This document shows, in pieces, positions 33,969 to 46,169 of a DNA stretch of 64,000 nucleotides (the stretch's first letter is position 1; every line of letters starts with the position of its first letter). The stretch lies in NCBI RefSeq assembly GCF_027595985.1, contig NC_073305.1, positions 164,685,184-164,749,183 on the forward strand, given 5' to 3'. Both the position numbers and the translations under genes were made by a program. The notes below the pieces were generated by a model. The model made no database searches. It saw only the letters and a list, made by a program, of their open reading frames with translations, and was not told the origin of the DNA. Source of the stretch: Sorex araneus (lineage: Eukaryota; Chordata; Mammalia; Eulipotyphla; Soricidae).

Positions 33969-35235
33969 AAAAAAATATTGTACAACTACTGAAATAGGTA
34001 ATAAATAGTTATGAAACCAAAATATGTGATTTTGTTTTCCTAAATGGTATACAATTTTGCATCCAGCTAGTCTGAGAATTCAGGTAGGTCCATATCTCTG
34101 CCAACATCTGCACTTCAAGAAAAATTAATATCTTTTTTAGTTTACCCATTGTCAAGGGTATACGGTAATATCTGAGCTTTAATTTTAAGTTCCCTAATGA
34201 TAATGATAGTTTTATATTATATAACGATGTCTTATACAGGGATACCATTCTTTTTCACATATGGATTTGAAAATATTATTAAACTTGTGTCTTTTCTTAT
34301 CATCTTGCTTTCAGTAAATTAAAAAAACAAAACTTTAAGTCTTACGGTAAATATTGTCATTTTTAATTTGTAATGTTTCATGACTTTTAACTTATCTAAA
34401 GAATCTTTGCCTAACCTAAAATCATAAGATAATTGCCCTTTGTTTTCTTCTTGCAATTTGATTTGCTATCATTCCTAGTTTCAACTAACGATCCATTTTC
34501 AGTTTCTATATATAGCATAATCTCATTGCCTATAGATGTAAAATTGCTACAGTATCATTTCTTATAGAAGAGTATACTTGGCCAGAAATTTAGCACAGGG
34601 AATAAGGCACATGCTTCTCATGCAGCTGAGCCAAGTTTCATCCTGGTTCCATAATTCTTTAACATATTTTAAATTTGTCCCTAATTATTTTATGCTTTTA
34701 TATCATAAGATGTCTTATTTTTTACTTCCAGTAGATTTTCTAGTATGTATAAATACAATTGATTTTTCCATATTATGATGATGTATGAATACAACTGATT
34801 TTTCTATGTTATGACAATGATTGTGTTAAATTCTTCTATATGTCTTGTTTCATTTTTGCAAATTTATAAGACTTTCAATAGAGTCAAATATCATCAGAGA
34901 ATCAAAATACCTTTCTCCTCTTTTTTATTTTATATCTTTTCTTGCTTTTACTACTCTTGATCTGTATTTAGCTTCCAATAAAAGGCTGAGCAGTGGTGAG
35001 GAGTACATCTCTGCCTCATTTCTTACATTAACTGGAAAGCAGCCTGTCTTTCATAGTTAGAGTATAATTCATTATTGATTATCACATCAAGAAAGTTCTC
35101 TTCCACACCTAGTTTACTGAAACATTGTTTCTCATGAGTGATTATTAAAAACTAACACCTTTGCTGTCTGTTGACCAGAGATTGAGTCATGGTGGTTGTG
35201 TGTGTATTCAAAAAATAAATACGAAGGCCTGGCAG
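33969..35235. other. Intergenic DNA
   Basis: AT-rich; a truncated SINE piece lies at 34578-34652, and TGATTTTTCYATRTTATGA is repeated in tandem near 34757 and 34795. No gene seen. Confidence 0.45.
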
Positions 35236-35237
35236 CG

Positions 35238-35303
<66 letters not shown>

Positions 35304-35324
35304 TACACATACACACACACACAG
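35238..35324 (+). repeat. (CT)n-(CA)n compound microsatellite
   Basis: About 13 CT units followed by about 30 CA units with ATA interruptions. Confidence 0.95.
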
Positions 35325-35551
35325 CTTGCATTCCGTGATCTCGCACCGCTTCCCCTAACCTGGGGCAGCCGATGGCGATGGGTGGACAAAGGAGGGAATG
35401 AGAGTCAGGCTGGTTGATATCAATTGCAGTTTATTCCAATCTCGTCTCCATTCTCTTTCTCTTCCCTTCCCTGATCCCCTTCATTCTCCTTCTCTCAATT
35501 CTCCTCCTTCATTCTTGTCCCTTCTCCTTCTGGATCCTTCTGCCCACTCTT

Positions 35552-35722
35552 TTTTTTTTCTTTTCGGGTCACACCAGGAGATGCACAGGGGTTACTCCTG
35601 GCTCTGCACTCAGGAATTATTCCTGGCGGTGCTCAGGGGACCATATGGGATGCTGGGAATCGAACCCGGGTTGGCCACGTGCAAGGAAAACACTCTACCC
35701 GCTGTGCTATTGCTCCAGCTCC
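35552..35722 (-). mobile_element. Young shrew SINE
   Basis: Target duplication CCTTCTGCYCACTCTT at 35536 and 35723, one mismatch. Confidence 0.93.
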
Positions 35723-35738
35723 CCTTCTGCTCACTCTT

Positions 35739-37044
35739 ACTGCCTTAGTTACGTCTCAAATCATGAGGGGTTAGGGATTACACATAGGTGTGGTCATACA
35801 ATTAACAGAGGTAAAATCCTTCCCTCAGGGGAAGCTTCTTCTAGGACAAACTCTCATTCAGTAGGGTGTGTTTCTCCTTTCCTTAATCCAACAAACATAT
35901 AAACATTCAAAATATTAGTCATTTTGTATGGACACAGTGAGAGATACATTAAGCACATAGGATGGCTTTCCTTGAGGCATCTTGCTATAGATCTCAGACT
36001 ACAGTTCTCATACTAGATTAGTCTTTCCTAAGCCTAACAGGGTCCTAATCAAGTTGGTTTTATTCATATTAGTCCACAATTTAATTTTTCTTTTTGGATC
36101 ATGACAGAATTTGTCCATGATCGTGCTCTTAACTTATAGTTAAGTATTATGGCACTTTGGCCTGGCTCATTTCGATGCCAGGGCAGCTCACAGCTTGCCC
36201 TGGATCCATCCAGTCCCTCGTTGGGACCCTGCTTTTGGGTGGTAGGAAGTAAGGGCAGCTGAGGCTGAAGTCAAGAAAAGCAGATGCCCAGTTGTGAATA
36301 TTATTAAGAGTCAATTAACTCCCAAGTTACAAAAGCATAGCATTAACTCTCTTCCTGTGCCTATACAAAAAGGACATTGCTCTCAAGTAACTATGCAAAA
36401 GGACATAAGAGAAGGAGAAAAGCAATATTTCACTTATAAATACAAGTCCAGTGTCCTTAAAAGGATCCGACCTTACAAGTTAACAGAGTCTGATTAGGGG
36501 ATACAAGTGATTGACCAGTTTGTGAAGCAGAGCACAAAGAAAGAGGTTACAGATAAAGGAATGGGAGTGTCTTGAGAGCACTGTGATGGGTGTAACCCAA
36601 TAAACCTAAGCTCCTTGTGGCAAGGGAGAAAGGACAAAACAATGTTATCCTACAGTTGGGGGGTGGGAGTGGGTGAGTGTTAATGTCTTCTTTTCACAAG
36701 TGGATGGAGTTTGGTTGTGTGTGAACCAGGATGGAGTTTGGTTGTGTGTGAATGTTGAGGAAGAGAAACAAGACTCCAGGAGAATCTTGGAATTGGATTA
36801 TGGATTGGATAGGAACAGATGGCAAGAACTTGGTTTGGGGAAAAATATCATCTTCTCCCATCACCTACTACTACTATGAATGAAAAAAGTTAACTCAGAG
36901 ATAATAGAACAGAGGTCTTGTGTAATAATATGCCAAGAATGGGGGTGGTTCTGGGGAACTGAGCATAGGTGGAAAGAAGGGAGCTTAGCAGATTATTTTA
37001 TTTCAAGAGTAGGGAGTATTAGGTAAAAGTGGGAAAATATACCA
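35739..37044. other. Intergenic DNA
   Basis: No SINE recognised. Contains a 27-bp tandem duplication at 36702-36756 built on GGAGTTTGGTTGTGTGTGAA. Confidence 0.5.
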
Positions 37045-37062
37045 GAGCTCGCTCTCTCTCTT

Positions 37063-37109
<47 letters not shown>

Positions 37110-37158
37110 ATGTGTCTTCTCTCTCCTATCTCTCTCTCTCATCTCTTTCTCTTCTCTC
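37045..37158 (+). repeat. (CT)n microsatellite
   Basis: CTCTCT run of more than 40 units with GGTATGTGT interruption. Confidence 0.95.
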
Positions 37159-37159
37159 T

Positions 37160-37320
37160 CATTATTGGGCCACACTTATTGGCAATGCTCAGGGATAACT
37201 CTTGACCCTGAACTCGGGAATTATTCCTGGCAATGCTTGAGGGACCATATGGTGTACCAGGGATCAAACCCAGGTCAGTCACACAAAACACAAGTGCTCT
37301 ACCCATTATGAGTCTAGCAC
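37160..37320 (-). mobile_element. Old shrew SINE
   Basis: GGGCCACACTTATTGGCAAT, GGACCATATGGTGTACCAGG, ATCAAACCCAGGTCAGTCAC. Confidence 0.75.
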
Positions 37321-37587
37321 CTAGAGGCCCTTTCAATGTTCCAGTTGTTACTAGAGTATACAGCCGCCCTAATGCTTTACATAGACCTCTCACATTTCAT
37401 TTCATTGTACTTCACATACATAATTACAACCTTTTCGGAAAGGATTGTTTTAAATGTACATATCACAATGCCTCAAATTTATACCAAAAGGAAAAGAAAT
37501 GCTTGCTGAATAAACAACACAAAAATATTACCAAGCTGAAAGGATCTACACCATTTTCTTGGTGGTTATTTTCAATTTTGAGACTCT

Positions 37588-37770
37588 TTGGGTTGGAGAC
37601 AGACCACAGTGGGTAAGGCGCTGGCCTTGCCATGCCATCAACTCAAGCTTGATCCATACCAACAGATATGGTCCCCCAAGCAGTCCTAAGAATAATCTCT
37701 GAGCATGGAACCAGGAACAAACCCTGAGGACTCGAGGCATGGCTACAAAATATAAAATAATAAAATAAAA
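37588..37770 (+). mobile_element. Old shrew SINE
   Basis: GACCACAGTGGGTAAGGCGC head, AGATATGGTCCCCCAAGCAG, AATAAAATAAAA tail. Confidence 0.7.
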
Positions 37771-38364
37771 ATATTGGGGCCTCTAAACTTAGCCTTCACA
37801 ACTACAGCTAAAGAATTCACCAAGCTCCAGATACTTCAGAGACTGAGAGATAAAACAGTTTCAAATTTCATCTCATTAGCACTTTCTTGTCATAATGATA
37901 AGAAATATCTATTTTCAAGGAAAACTAGCAGTAAAAAGCTTTATAAACAAATTCAAGTATAAGCAAAATATAAAGGCAGGAATTAAAATGTAGGTCTCAT
38001 CAAACTCTTGAGATACGCTGTTTTTTTAAAAAAGCAAAACTTTAAAATGGGAATCCAGATTAAATCCATTGGCATCTTAAATCCAATGTATCCAAATTAA
38101 ATAAACAGTATCCTGACTGTCTGTCAAAGAATAGGAGTGATAAATAATGCACATTTCAATTCAAAGCCTTTCATCTGGATAAATTGGGCCATGAACTTAC
38201 TACTAATGCCTGGCCTCTCTGCATCTCCACAGAAATACTCCAGAGTATACAGTTTCCAAATTCACCAAACCTAACTGCTGGGAAAGGACACAGCATATTG
38301 CCCTAACCAAGAGCTGCAGCTATACCTGTCACTGCTGATAAAATCAATCTCACTGCTCTCCGAC
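37771..38364. other. Intergenic DNA
   Basis: Nothing recognised. Confidence 0.45.
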
Positions 38365-38530
38365 ACCACAGCCAGGGATAAAAGAGCTCGCCTTGGATGC
38401 GACCCACCTGGGGTTTCATCCCTGGCACTGAATATGGACATTTGGTTTCCAGAGCACCACCAGGGGTTCCTTCTGAGCAGAGAGTCAGGGATAACCTCTG
38501 AGCTGGGCTGGACGTGGCCCCAAAAGTTCA
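38365..38530 (+). mobile_element. Old shrew SINE
   Basis: TTTCATCCCTGGCACTGAAT, CAGAGCACCACCAGGGGTTC, GGCTGGACGTGGCCCC. Confidence 0.65.
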
Positions 38531-39140
38531 CACACACCCTAATCCCGTAAAAGAAAAATTAAATTGTGGACTAATATGAATAAAACCATATTTATTCATT
38601 GCCACAAGTGTACCACACAAATGCAAATTTAAAATTAGGGAGAAGTCAGGGCGATTAAAAAGATATGTGTAAATTCTATACTATCACCTCTTTGTTTCCC
38701 CACCCTCCAGCCCCCATAGAGCTAAAACGACTTAGGGAAACCAAGTCTACAGATTTAAAAGCAAAGAAAAAGAAAGCAGAATTGAAATACATTCAAATTC
38801 AATTCCAGGGTTCATTCAAATTAGGGAGTAGGGGAAAGGTGATCCAAGGTCTTTGTATTTAGGAGGGAAAATTGACTACAATGTGATGAACACATTCAGA
38901 AATCCATCACCAATGACCAAAGAGAGTCACGAATTGGAATGACACATGGAACACTTAAAACAGCAACAATCACACAGGCTAAACCAAGAAGAGAGTTCAA
39001 GGACTGAAGTGCACACTGTGTATACAGGTGGCACCACCCGGCCCTGTGTCATCCAAGACCCCACCCCCCCACTGAGCAAATGCTCTACGTCTGAGCTCTG
39101 AGCCGCATGACGGACCTTTCAGAACTCTGAAAAATCTTAT
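38531..39140. other. Intergenic DNA
   Basis: Nothing recognised. Confidence 0.45.
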
Positions 39141-39250
39141 GCTGGGGACCTAAGGGAAAGAGCGGGTGAGCATGTTCTGCTAGGGAGAGACCTGGGTTCA
39201 GTCCTTGTCATTGCACGATCCCCCCAGCACCACAGGTGCAGCCCAAAAAG
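39141..39250 (+). mobile_element. Old SINE fragment
   Basis: GAGACCTGGGTTCAGTCCTT and CAGCACCACAGGTGCAGCCC; short internally deleted copy. Confidence 0.5.
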
Positions 39251-39344
39251 AAGCATTTTTTTTTTAACCTAAACCTCTAGTTCGGTAAGTACACTGAGTT
39301 TGTCTCGTATATAAAAGATAATCCTCTAGTAGAAGCAGACTGCT

Positions 39345-39480
39345 GGGAGGGAGGCAGATTGCCGGGGAAGGAGCAGACATCCGTGGAGGGAAGTAGAGGC
39401 TGGTGATGGGATTAGTACTGTAACATTTTATGCTGAAGCCTAATCATGAACAATTTTGTCCTTTCGCTGTGACTAAAAAT
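39345..39480 (+). mobile_element. L1 3'-UTR-like fragment
   Basis: GGGAGGGAGGCAGATTGCCG, CTAATCATGAACAATTTTGT and AAATAAAT end; 364 family. Confidence 0.5.
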
Positions 39481-39485
39481 AAATA

Positions 39486-39728
39486 GTACTGTAGCGCTGT
39501 CCTCCCATTGTTCATCGATTTGCTCGAGTGGGCACCAGTAATGTCTCCATTGTAAGACTTGTTGTTACTGTTTTTGGCATATCAAATACACCATGGGTAG
39601 CTTGCCGGGTTGTGCTGTGCAGGCGGGATACTCTCGGTAGCTTGCCGGGCTCTCCGAGAGGGATGGAGGAATTGAACCCAGGTCGACTGTGTGCAAGGCA
39701 AACACCCTACCTGCTGTGCTATCGCTCC
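39486..39728 (-). mobile_element. Composite SINE, full copy, two-unit form
   Basis: Begins GTACTGTAGCGCTGTCCTCC (tail), ends CTGTGCTATCGCTCC (head); two GCTTGCCGGG-bearing units visible. It directly abuts the A-rich end of the preceding L1-like piece. Confidence 0.85.
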
Positions 39729-39825
39729 AAAGCAAATTTAATTTTAAGAATAAATAAATAAGTACTCAATTTTTAAAATTGAAAAAATGGTCATTTATGG
39801 TTGGTTAAAATAAAATATTCTAGAT

Positions 39826-39980
39826 GGACTGGAGTGATAGTACAGCGGGTGCCTGCCTTACATGCGGCCAACCTGGGTTCCAATCCCTGGCATCCCAAAT
39901 GGTCCCCCCCAAATTACCAGGAGTGATTCCTGAGCACAGAGTCAATCCCCAAGCATCGCCAAGTTTGCCACTCCAAGAAA
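39826..39980 (+). mobile_element. Shrew SINE
   Basis: GGACTGGAGTGATAGTACAG head, GGTTCCAATCCCTGGCATCC. Confidence 0.8.
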
Positions 39981-40039
39981 ACTTAAAATAGAAATAAAAC
40001 ACTGTAGAATATTGTTTTCCTTCAGACAATATCGCCAGT

Positions 40040-40408
40040 GGATTTAGTCAAATTATTTGCTTGCATCTAGGGACCTGGTTCAAGTACCAGTACCACATGC
40101 AGTTCCCTGAGCATAGCAAGGGGTCATTCCTCAGCACAGAGGTAGGAGTGGCTCCTGAGCACTGCTGGGTCACTGTCACCGTCACTGTCATCCCAGTGCT
40201 CATTGATTTGTTTGAGTGGGCACCAGTAACGTCTCTATTGTGAGACTTGCTGTTACTGTTTTTGGCATACTGAATATGCCACGGGTAGCTTGCCGGGCTC
40301 CCCGAGAGGGGCAGAGGAATCGAATCTGGATCAGCTGCGTGCAAGGCAAACACCCTACCCACTGTGCTATCACTCCAGCCCACTGCTGGGTATGGCACAA
40401 AAATAAAA
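40040..40408 (+). mobile_element. Old shrew SINE split by a composite SINE
   Basis: GGACCTGGTTCAAGTACCAG to GAGCACTGCTGGGT, interrupted at 40171-40381, then CACTGCTGGGTATGGCAC and an A-rich end. Confidence 0.7.
40171..40381 (-). mobile_element. Composite SINE, full copy, one-unit form
   Basis: Exact 10-bp target duplication ACTGCTGGGT at 40161 and 40382; tail CACTGTCACCGTCACTGTCA, head end TATCACTCCAGCCC. Confidence 0.88.
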
Positions 40409-41525
40409 ACAAGGTTGAACAAAGTCAGAAACTACATGTGCTGACCCTCAGCTGACCCCCCAGGTCTCCATGGGACTCAGTTATGGGCAGTGATTAGTCA
40501 CAGTGCTGCCTGTGTCCTGGGGAGCTTTGCAGTCCTCCTAATCAAATAGATGCTCATGTAATTCGTATAATAGCATCATGAGACAGTACACTGTATTTAC
40601 CAGTTTCGAAATTACATGTGAAAAAAGGAGCCATTTATATACATCTCCACTTTATTTGAGTCATTCCTGACCATGAGTTTTCAGGCACTTTTTCTCTCAT
40701 TAACTTTATGGTGAAATGCATAACCCAGAAAGAGCAAATATTGTGCGTATTGGCTCTGTTGTCTGAGTAGAGAGAATTCCGTTACATTCCAGTCAGACCA
40801 GCCGCCCTCTAAGGAAAGTACATCCTTGGGCATCGGATGTCACCCAGAAATCTTCTCAGGCAGCTCTTCCCTGAGTTCTTCTCTAAAGTCAACTCACAAT
40901 CTCCTAAATCATATTAAAAACAGCACAAGGCTGACTAACAAATGCTATAACATTAGCAATTAAGTATATGCTAGAAATTGAGAGGAAATTGTGATTCATT
41001 CCTAATTTGATTGGAAGGCAGGAAAATTATGGCTCATCTTTATGTGGGTCTTTAAGGATGAGGAAAGCTTGGAAATTATTCTGTCTTATATAATATCTAT
41101 TTGTAAAAAATTATCATTGTTAGTCAGAAAAAGAAGAACCATAATCCCATAAACAACCACCACTTAGAAAAAATGCCTTTACTATTGATTTTTTTCTAAA
41201 TACAGACATAAAAATTTATGAGAAATGTGCAGGTTTTTCTAGCAAGTTTTTAATATACAGTGAGAAGGTTTAGATTTTTCTCATTAGTTGAGAGATATTT
41301 TTAAGTCAATTAAAAAATTAAGTCATTACAATGAATAAATTAACAGGATATATTTTCTGGCAATATAGGAAGTCCTCACTGATACAGATTTAAGAGAAAT
41401 AATGTATAATAAAAAAAATTTCACCATAGACTAATTGATAGAAGCAAAAGTGAAGTTCCTATGACACATTTCTGATCACAAAACATCACTGTACTTTAAA
41501 TTGAAGACCCCTAACACTTATTCTT
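40409..41525. other. Intergenic DNA
   Basis: About 1.1 kb without recognised element. Confidence 0.45.
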
Positions 41526-41542
41526 TGTGTGTGTGTATGTGT

Positions 41543-41711
41543 GTGTGTTTTGGGTCACACACAGCAATGCACAGGGGTTATATTCCTGGCTTTGAAACTC
41601 AGGAATTACTCCTTGCAGTGCTTGGGGGACCATATGGGATGCTGGGAATTGAACCCAGGTTGGCCGTGTGCAAGACAAACACCCTACCCACTGTACTATC
41701 TCTCCAGCCCA
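41543..41711 (-). mobile_element. Shrew SINE
   Basis: AGCAATGCACAGGGGTTATA, GGGAATTGAACCCAGGTTGG, TATCTCTCCAGCCC; a short GT run replaces its tail at 41526-41549. Confidence 0.88.
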
Positions 41712-43234
41712 ACCCCCAGCACTTCTAATATTCAACAATCACACGTAATCGTTCATCTGTTTTCTAACCCAGTTACTCCAGTTCAGGACAGGTGGGCCAG
41801 ATTCTATCCCAGCTGATCAGGGCACAAGGCAAGACCCACTGAGGAAGCTTTGCACACCACAGGATGATTGACACTCGCCTGTCACTTTTTGTAGCAGTCA
41901 TGACTTTAGGATGGGTGGAGTCAGCGGAGCAAATGGAGAAAATGCAGGTAGATGGTGACCCTGGCTGAAAATCAGTTGTGTTCTCCCCCTGATAATAGAA
42001 GGAATCAATGTTCTTGGAAGCCCTGATGCAGTATCTTACATTCCACTCATGTTGTGACCTTCATTTCCAGTTGTTAATTAGGAAAAATATCTAAAATGTG
42101 CTAAGGCATCTTTCAAAAGTTCTTCCCTTCAAGCAATCCTCCCTTTCTTTAGGAATAAGTCCTAGAAATGGATGGAATTGTGGAGGGCCGATGGCTAGAA
42201 AGATTAACTTTTCTCCAGCGTCAGTAACCTGTTCTGATTTAGAACACCACTCTTCACTTCCTTTTTCTGCAGCTACTGTGTCATTTCTTTACTCCTCTTT
42301 CCAGCAAAATAACTTCATTATCTCAGGACATCAGTAACAACTGAAGAATTGTGAAATATTTCCAAATCCTTTGAGACTGGGTCCCAAAAATAGGGCCAGG
42401 AGACTAGAGAGGGTCTGGACCCAGGCATGTGAAGGGTCCTCTGTGTCCAACCATGCCAGCAGCAGCCACCTCCACAAAACTGAACCAAAACTGGACACTC
42501 CAGACCAGACTGAAATCTGACCTATTTCCCCTCACAAACTCTACCAGTCAGAACCACACTGCCTAGAAAACAGATGCATGCGGTGGTCCTGATGTGAATT
42601 AAGCCTACTCTCTTGGTTTTGGGGGCACAAAAGTGCTCCTGACCCATTACACAGGTATACAGATCCAGTGTTCCTTGGGTCTGCATTCCCAGGGATTCAG
42701 GGAAACATTTTTTGGTGCTACAATGTCACCAGGCTATGGTTTTTCAGCCAACATATTCCATCTGGGCATTTCTCCAACCACTCCACCAAAAATACCCCAA
42801 TCCCAATGACCAATGACACCCGCTTTTGTTACCATGATAGCAAAGAACCCTATCTGATCTAAGACTAAATATCATTCACTATCTTACTTGATAATACAAT
42901 AGCTCTCAAGACCACTGCTCTCTCCTTTTAGAAACATTTACTTCCCTCAGATACCAGGACACCTTATACTATGAATCCTTTTCTCTTTCACTGGCCTCTC
43001 ACTCTTTCCCCCGCTCCGGACATGCATTATTTTGGTGACCTCAAGTCATGTTGTCATAAATACTATTTTTCTGAAAATGATTTCTCACCATCATTCATGG
43101 AGTCATGGCCTTGTCCTCTTTCCCAAACTCCAAATTCAAATATTCCAACTCACACACATTCCAAACTTAAAGTTTCAAAACGTATCTCAGAATGTTTACT
43201 GCTCCTGCCTTTAAAAAAATGATAATAATAAAAC
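41712..43234. other. Intergenic DNA
   Basis: 1.5 kb with no recognised element. Several short overlapping frames (42098-43222) show no familiar protein. Confidence 0.45.
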
Positions 43235-43394
43235 AGGGACTGAAGAAATAGACAAGGGTTGAGGCACTTGCCTCATGTGACAAACATTAGTTCAATCCCA
43301 GGCATTGCATATGGTCCCCAAATACTTCCAGGAGTGATCTCTGAGTACAGAACCAGGAGTGATCCCTGAGTACCACCAAGTGTGGGGAAAAAAC
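43235..43394 (+). mobile_element. Shrew SINE
   Basis: AGTTCAATCCCAGGCATTGC, CAGGAGTGATCTCTGAGTAC. Confidence 0.75.
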
Positions 43395-43404
43395 ACTGTA
43401 CAGA

Positions 43405-43624
43405 TGGGGGCTTAGAGAAATAATACAGTGAGTAGGGCAGATTATTTTCCCTACCCTTACCTGTAGGCCTTGCCTATGAGCCAACCTGGGTTCAATGGCC
43501 CCCCAAGACCACCAGGAGTAATTTCCTAGTGCAGAGCCAGGAGTAACCCCTGAGAATCGCTGGGTATAGCCCCGCAAAACAAAACAAAGCCAAAAAAACA
43601 CATCATCATCATCATCATCATCAT
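43405..43624 (+). mobile_element. Shrew SINE with head insertion and (CAT)n tail
   Basis: GAGAAATAATACAGTGAGTA head; about 30 extra bases between A and B boxes (GATTATTTTCCCTACCCTTA); ends in eight CAT units. Confidence 0.75.
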
Positions 43625-43674
43625 ACAAAAACTAAAACATTCATTATTTCTCCTCTGTATTCTTCTGGAGGTAT

Positions 43675-43762
43675 TGTTGTTTTGTTTTGGGGTGTCAGGG
43701 CTCAAATTCAGGATCTCACAAATGAGAAGAACACGGTCTACCAAGGAGCCAGCTCTTCAGAA
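43675..43762 (-). mobile_element. Old SINE fragment
   Basis: TTGGGGTGTCAGGGCTCAAA to AAGGAGCCAGCTC; weak. Confidence 0.35.
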
Positions 43763-43896
43763 AATGAGCAAAATGGGTGACTGTGATAAAAAAAAAAAGA
43801 TGATCAAAAAAGTACAAACTTCTAGTTCTGAAATAAGTCCTGAGAATGTAATATTTAGCCTGGTAGCTCCAGTTTAAAGCACTATACATATATTTA

Positions 43897-44030
43897 CGGC
43901 AGAGCCTGGCAAGCTACCCGTGGTGTATTCGATATGCCAAAAACAGTAACAACAAGTCTCACAATGGAGAGACGTTACTGGTGCTTGCTCGAGCAAATCC
44001 ATGAACAATGGGACAACAGTGCTACAGTGC
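43897..44030 (+). mobile_element. Composite-SINE body without head, with its own TSD
   Basis: Starts CGGCAGAGCCTGGCAAGCTA and ends GTGCTACAGTGC; exact 12-bp duplication TACATATATTTA at 43885 and 44031. Confidence 0.88.
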
Positions 44031-44216
44031 TACATATATTTAAGTTTCTAAGAAAGTAGACCGTAGACCTTAAAAGTTCTCATCCCAAGAAAATAGTTGT
44101 TCTAACTATGCATGATAAAGGACACTAACCAGACAATAGTGATGATTACTACATAATAATCTATTATGCAGCATAACTAAAGCTGATAAAATTATATTAA
44201 TTATGCCATAATTTAT

Positions 44217-44330
44217 GAGCTTGAGAGTCAGCTCAATAGGCTGAGCCCTTGCTTGGCATGAAGGAGGCACCAATCCCTTATGCCACATTGTTCCCTGAGC
44301 ACTGCCGAATTCAGTCCCAAAACAAACCAA
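44217..44330 (+). mobile_element. Old SINE fragment
   Basis: GAGAGTCAGCTCAATAGGCT head, CCTGAGCACTGCCGAATTCA. Confidence 0.5.
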
Positions 44331-44842
44331 CCAAATAGAGAAATAAAAAATATATATAATTTAATCTTTTAATGACAAAGTTAATATCCAGAGTATCACC
44401 TTGGTTCAGTGAATCATTTCAATGTCCTCTACCTGTGATGAGGGAAACAGATGCTGTGGAACCCAACAAACCTGGAATCTTGACTACTAATTCTGTACCC
44501 TACGCAAATCACTTCTCTTCTTAGTCTTCAATTTCTCTTCTGGAAATAAAGTTTGGGTTAGTTACCCCTATGTTTTTTTTTCAGCTTTAATTTTGCTTTT
44601 CATCATCACTGACTTTCTTCTAAGAAAGTCTCATGCAAGGGCAGTTTTAATTGTCACCCTACAATATACAAACGGAAAGCAAAGAGTTGAGAAAAGTCTT
44701 TCTCCAGTATATTTAAATGCATTGCTTTAATGAATGTAAATGTAGAAATTCTTTATTTAAAATTGCTCCCTACAATAATTGAAGATATTCATACGCTTTT
44801 AGGTGCTAAGTCCTGCAACGTTATTTTTAAAGTATTGTTTCA
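44331..44842. other. Intergenic DNA
   Basis: Nothing recognised. Confidence 0.45.
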
Positions 44843-45020
44843 GTGGACTGAAGAGAAAGTATAGGAGATAAGGTGATAGCCTCGCATGCAGCTGTGCTCA
44901 GCTCCACCCCCAACCCTGCACATGGTCCTCTGAGCATCTGGTCCTCTATGTGTCTGCTAGGGGTCTCTCCTAAACATGGAGCAGGAATAGACTCTGAAAA
45001 CCATTGGGTGTGGCCCAAAC

Positions 45021-45021
<1 letters not shown>
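44843..45021 (+). mobile_element. Old shrew SINE
   Basis: GATAGCCTCGCATGCAGCTG, CACATGGTCCTCTGAGCATC, ATTGGGTGTGGCCCAAAC. Confidence 0.65.
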
Positions 45022-46169
<1,148 letters not shown>

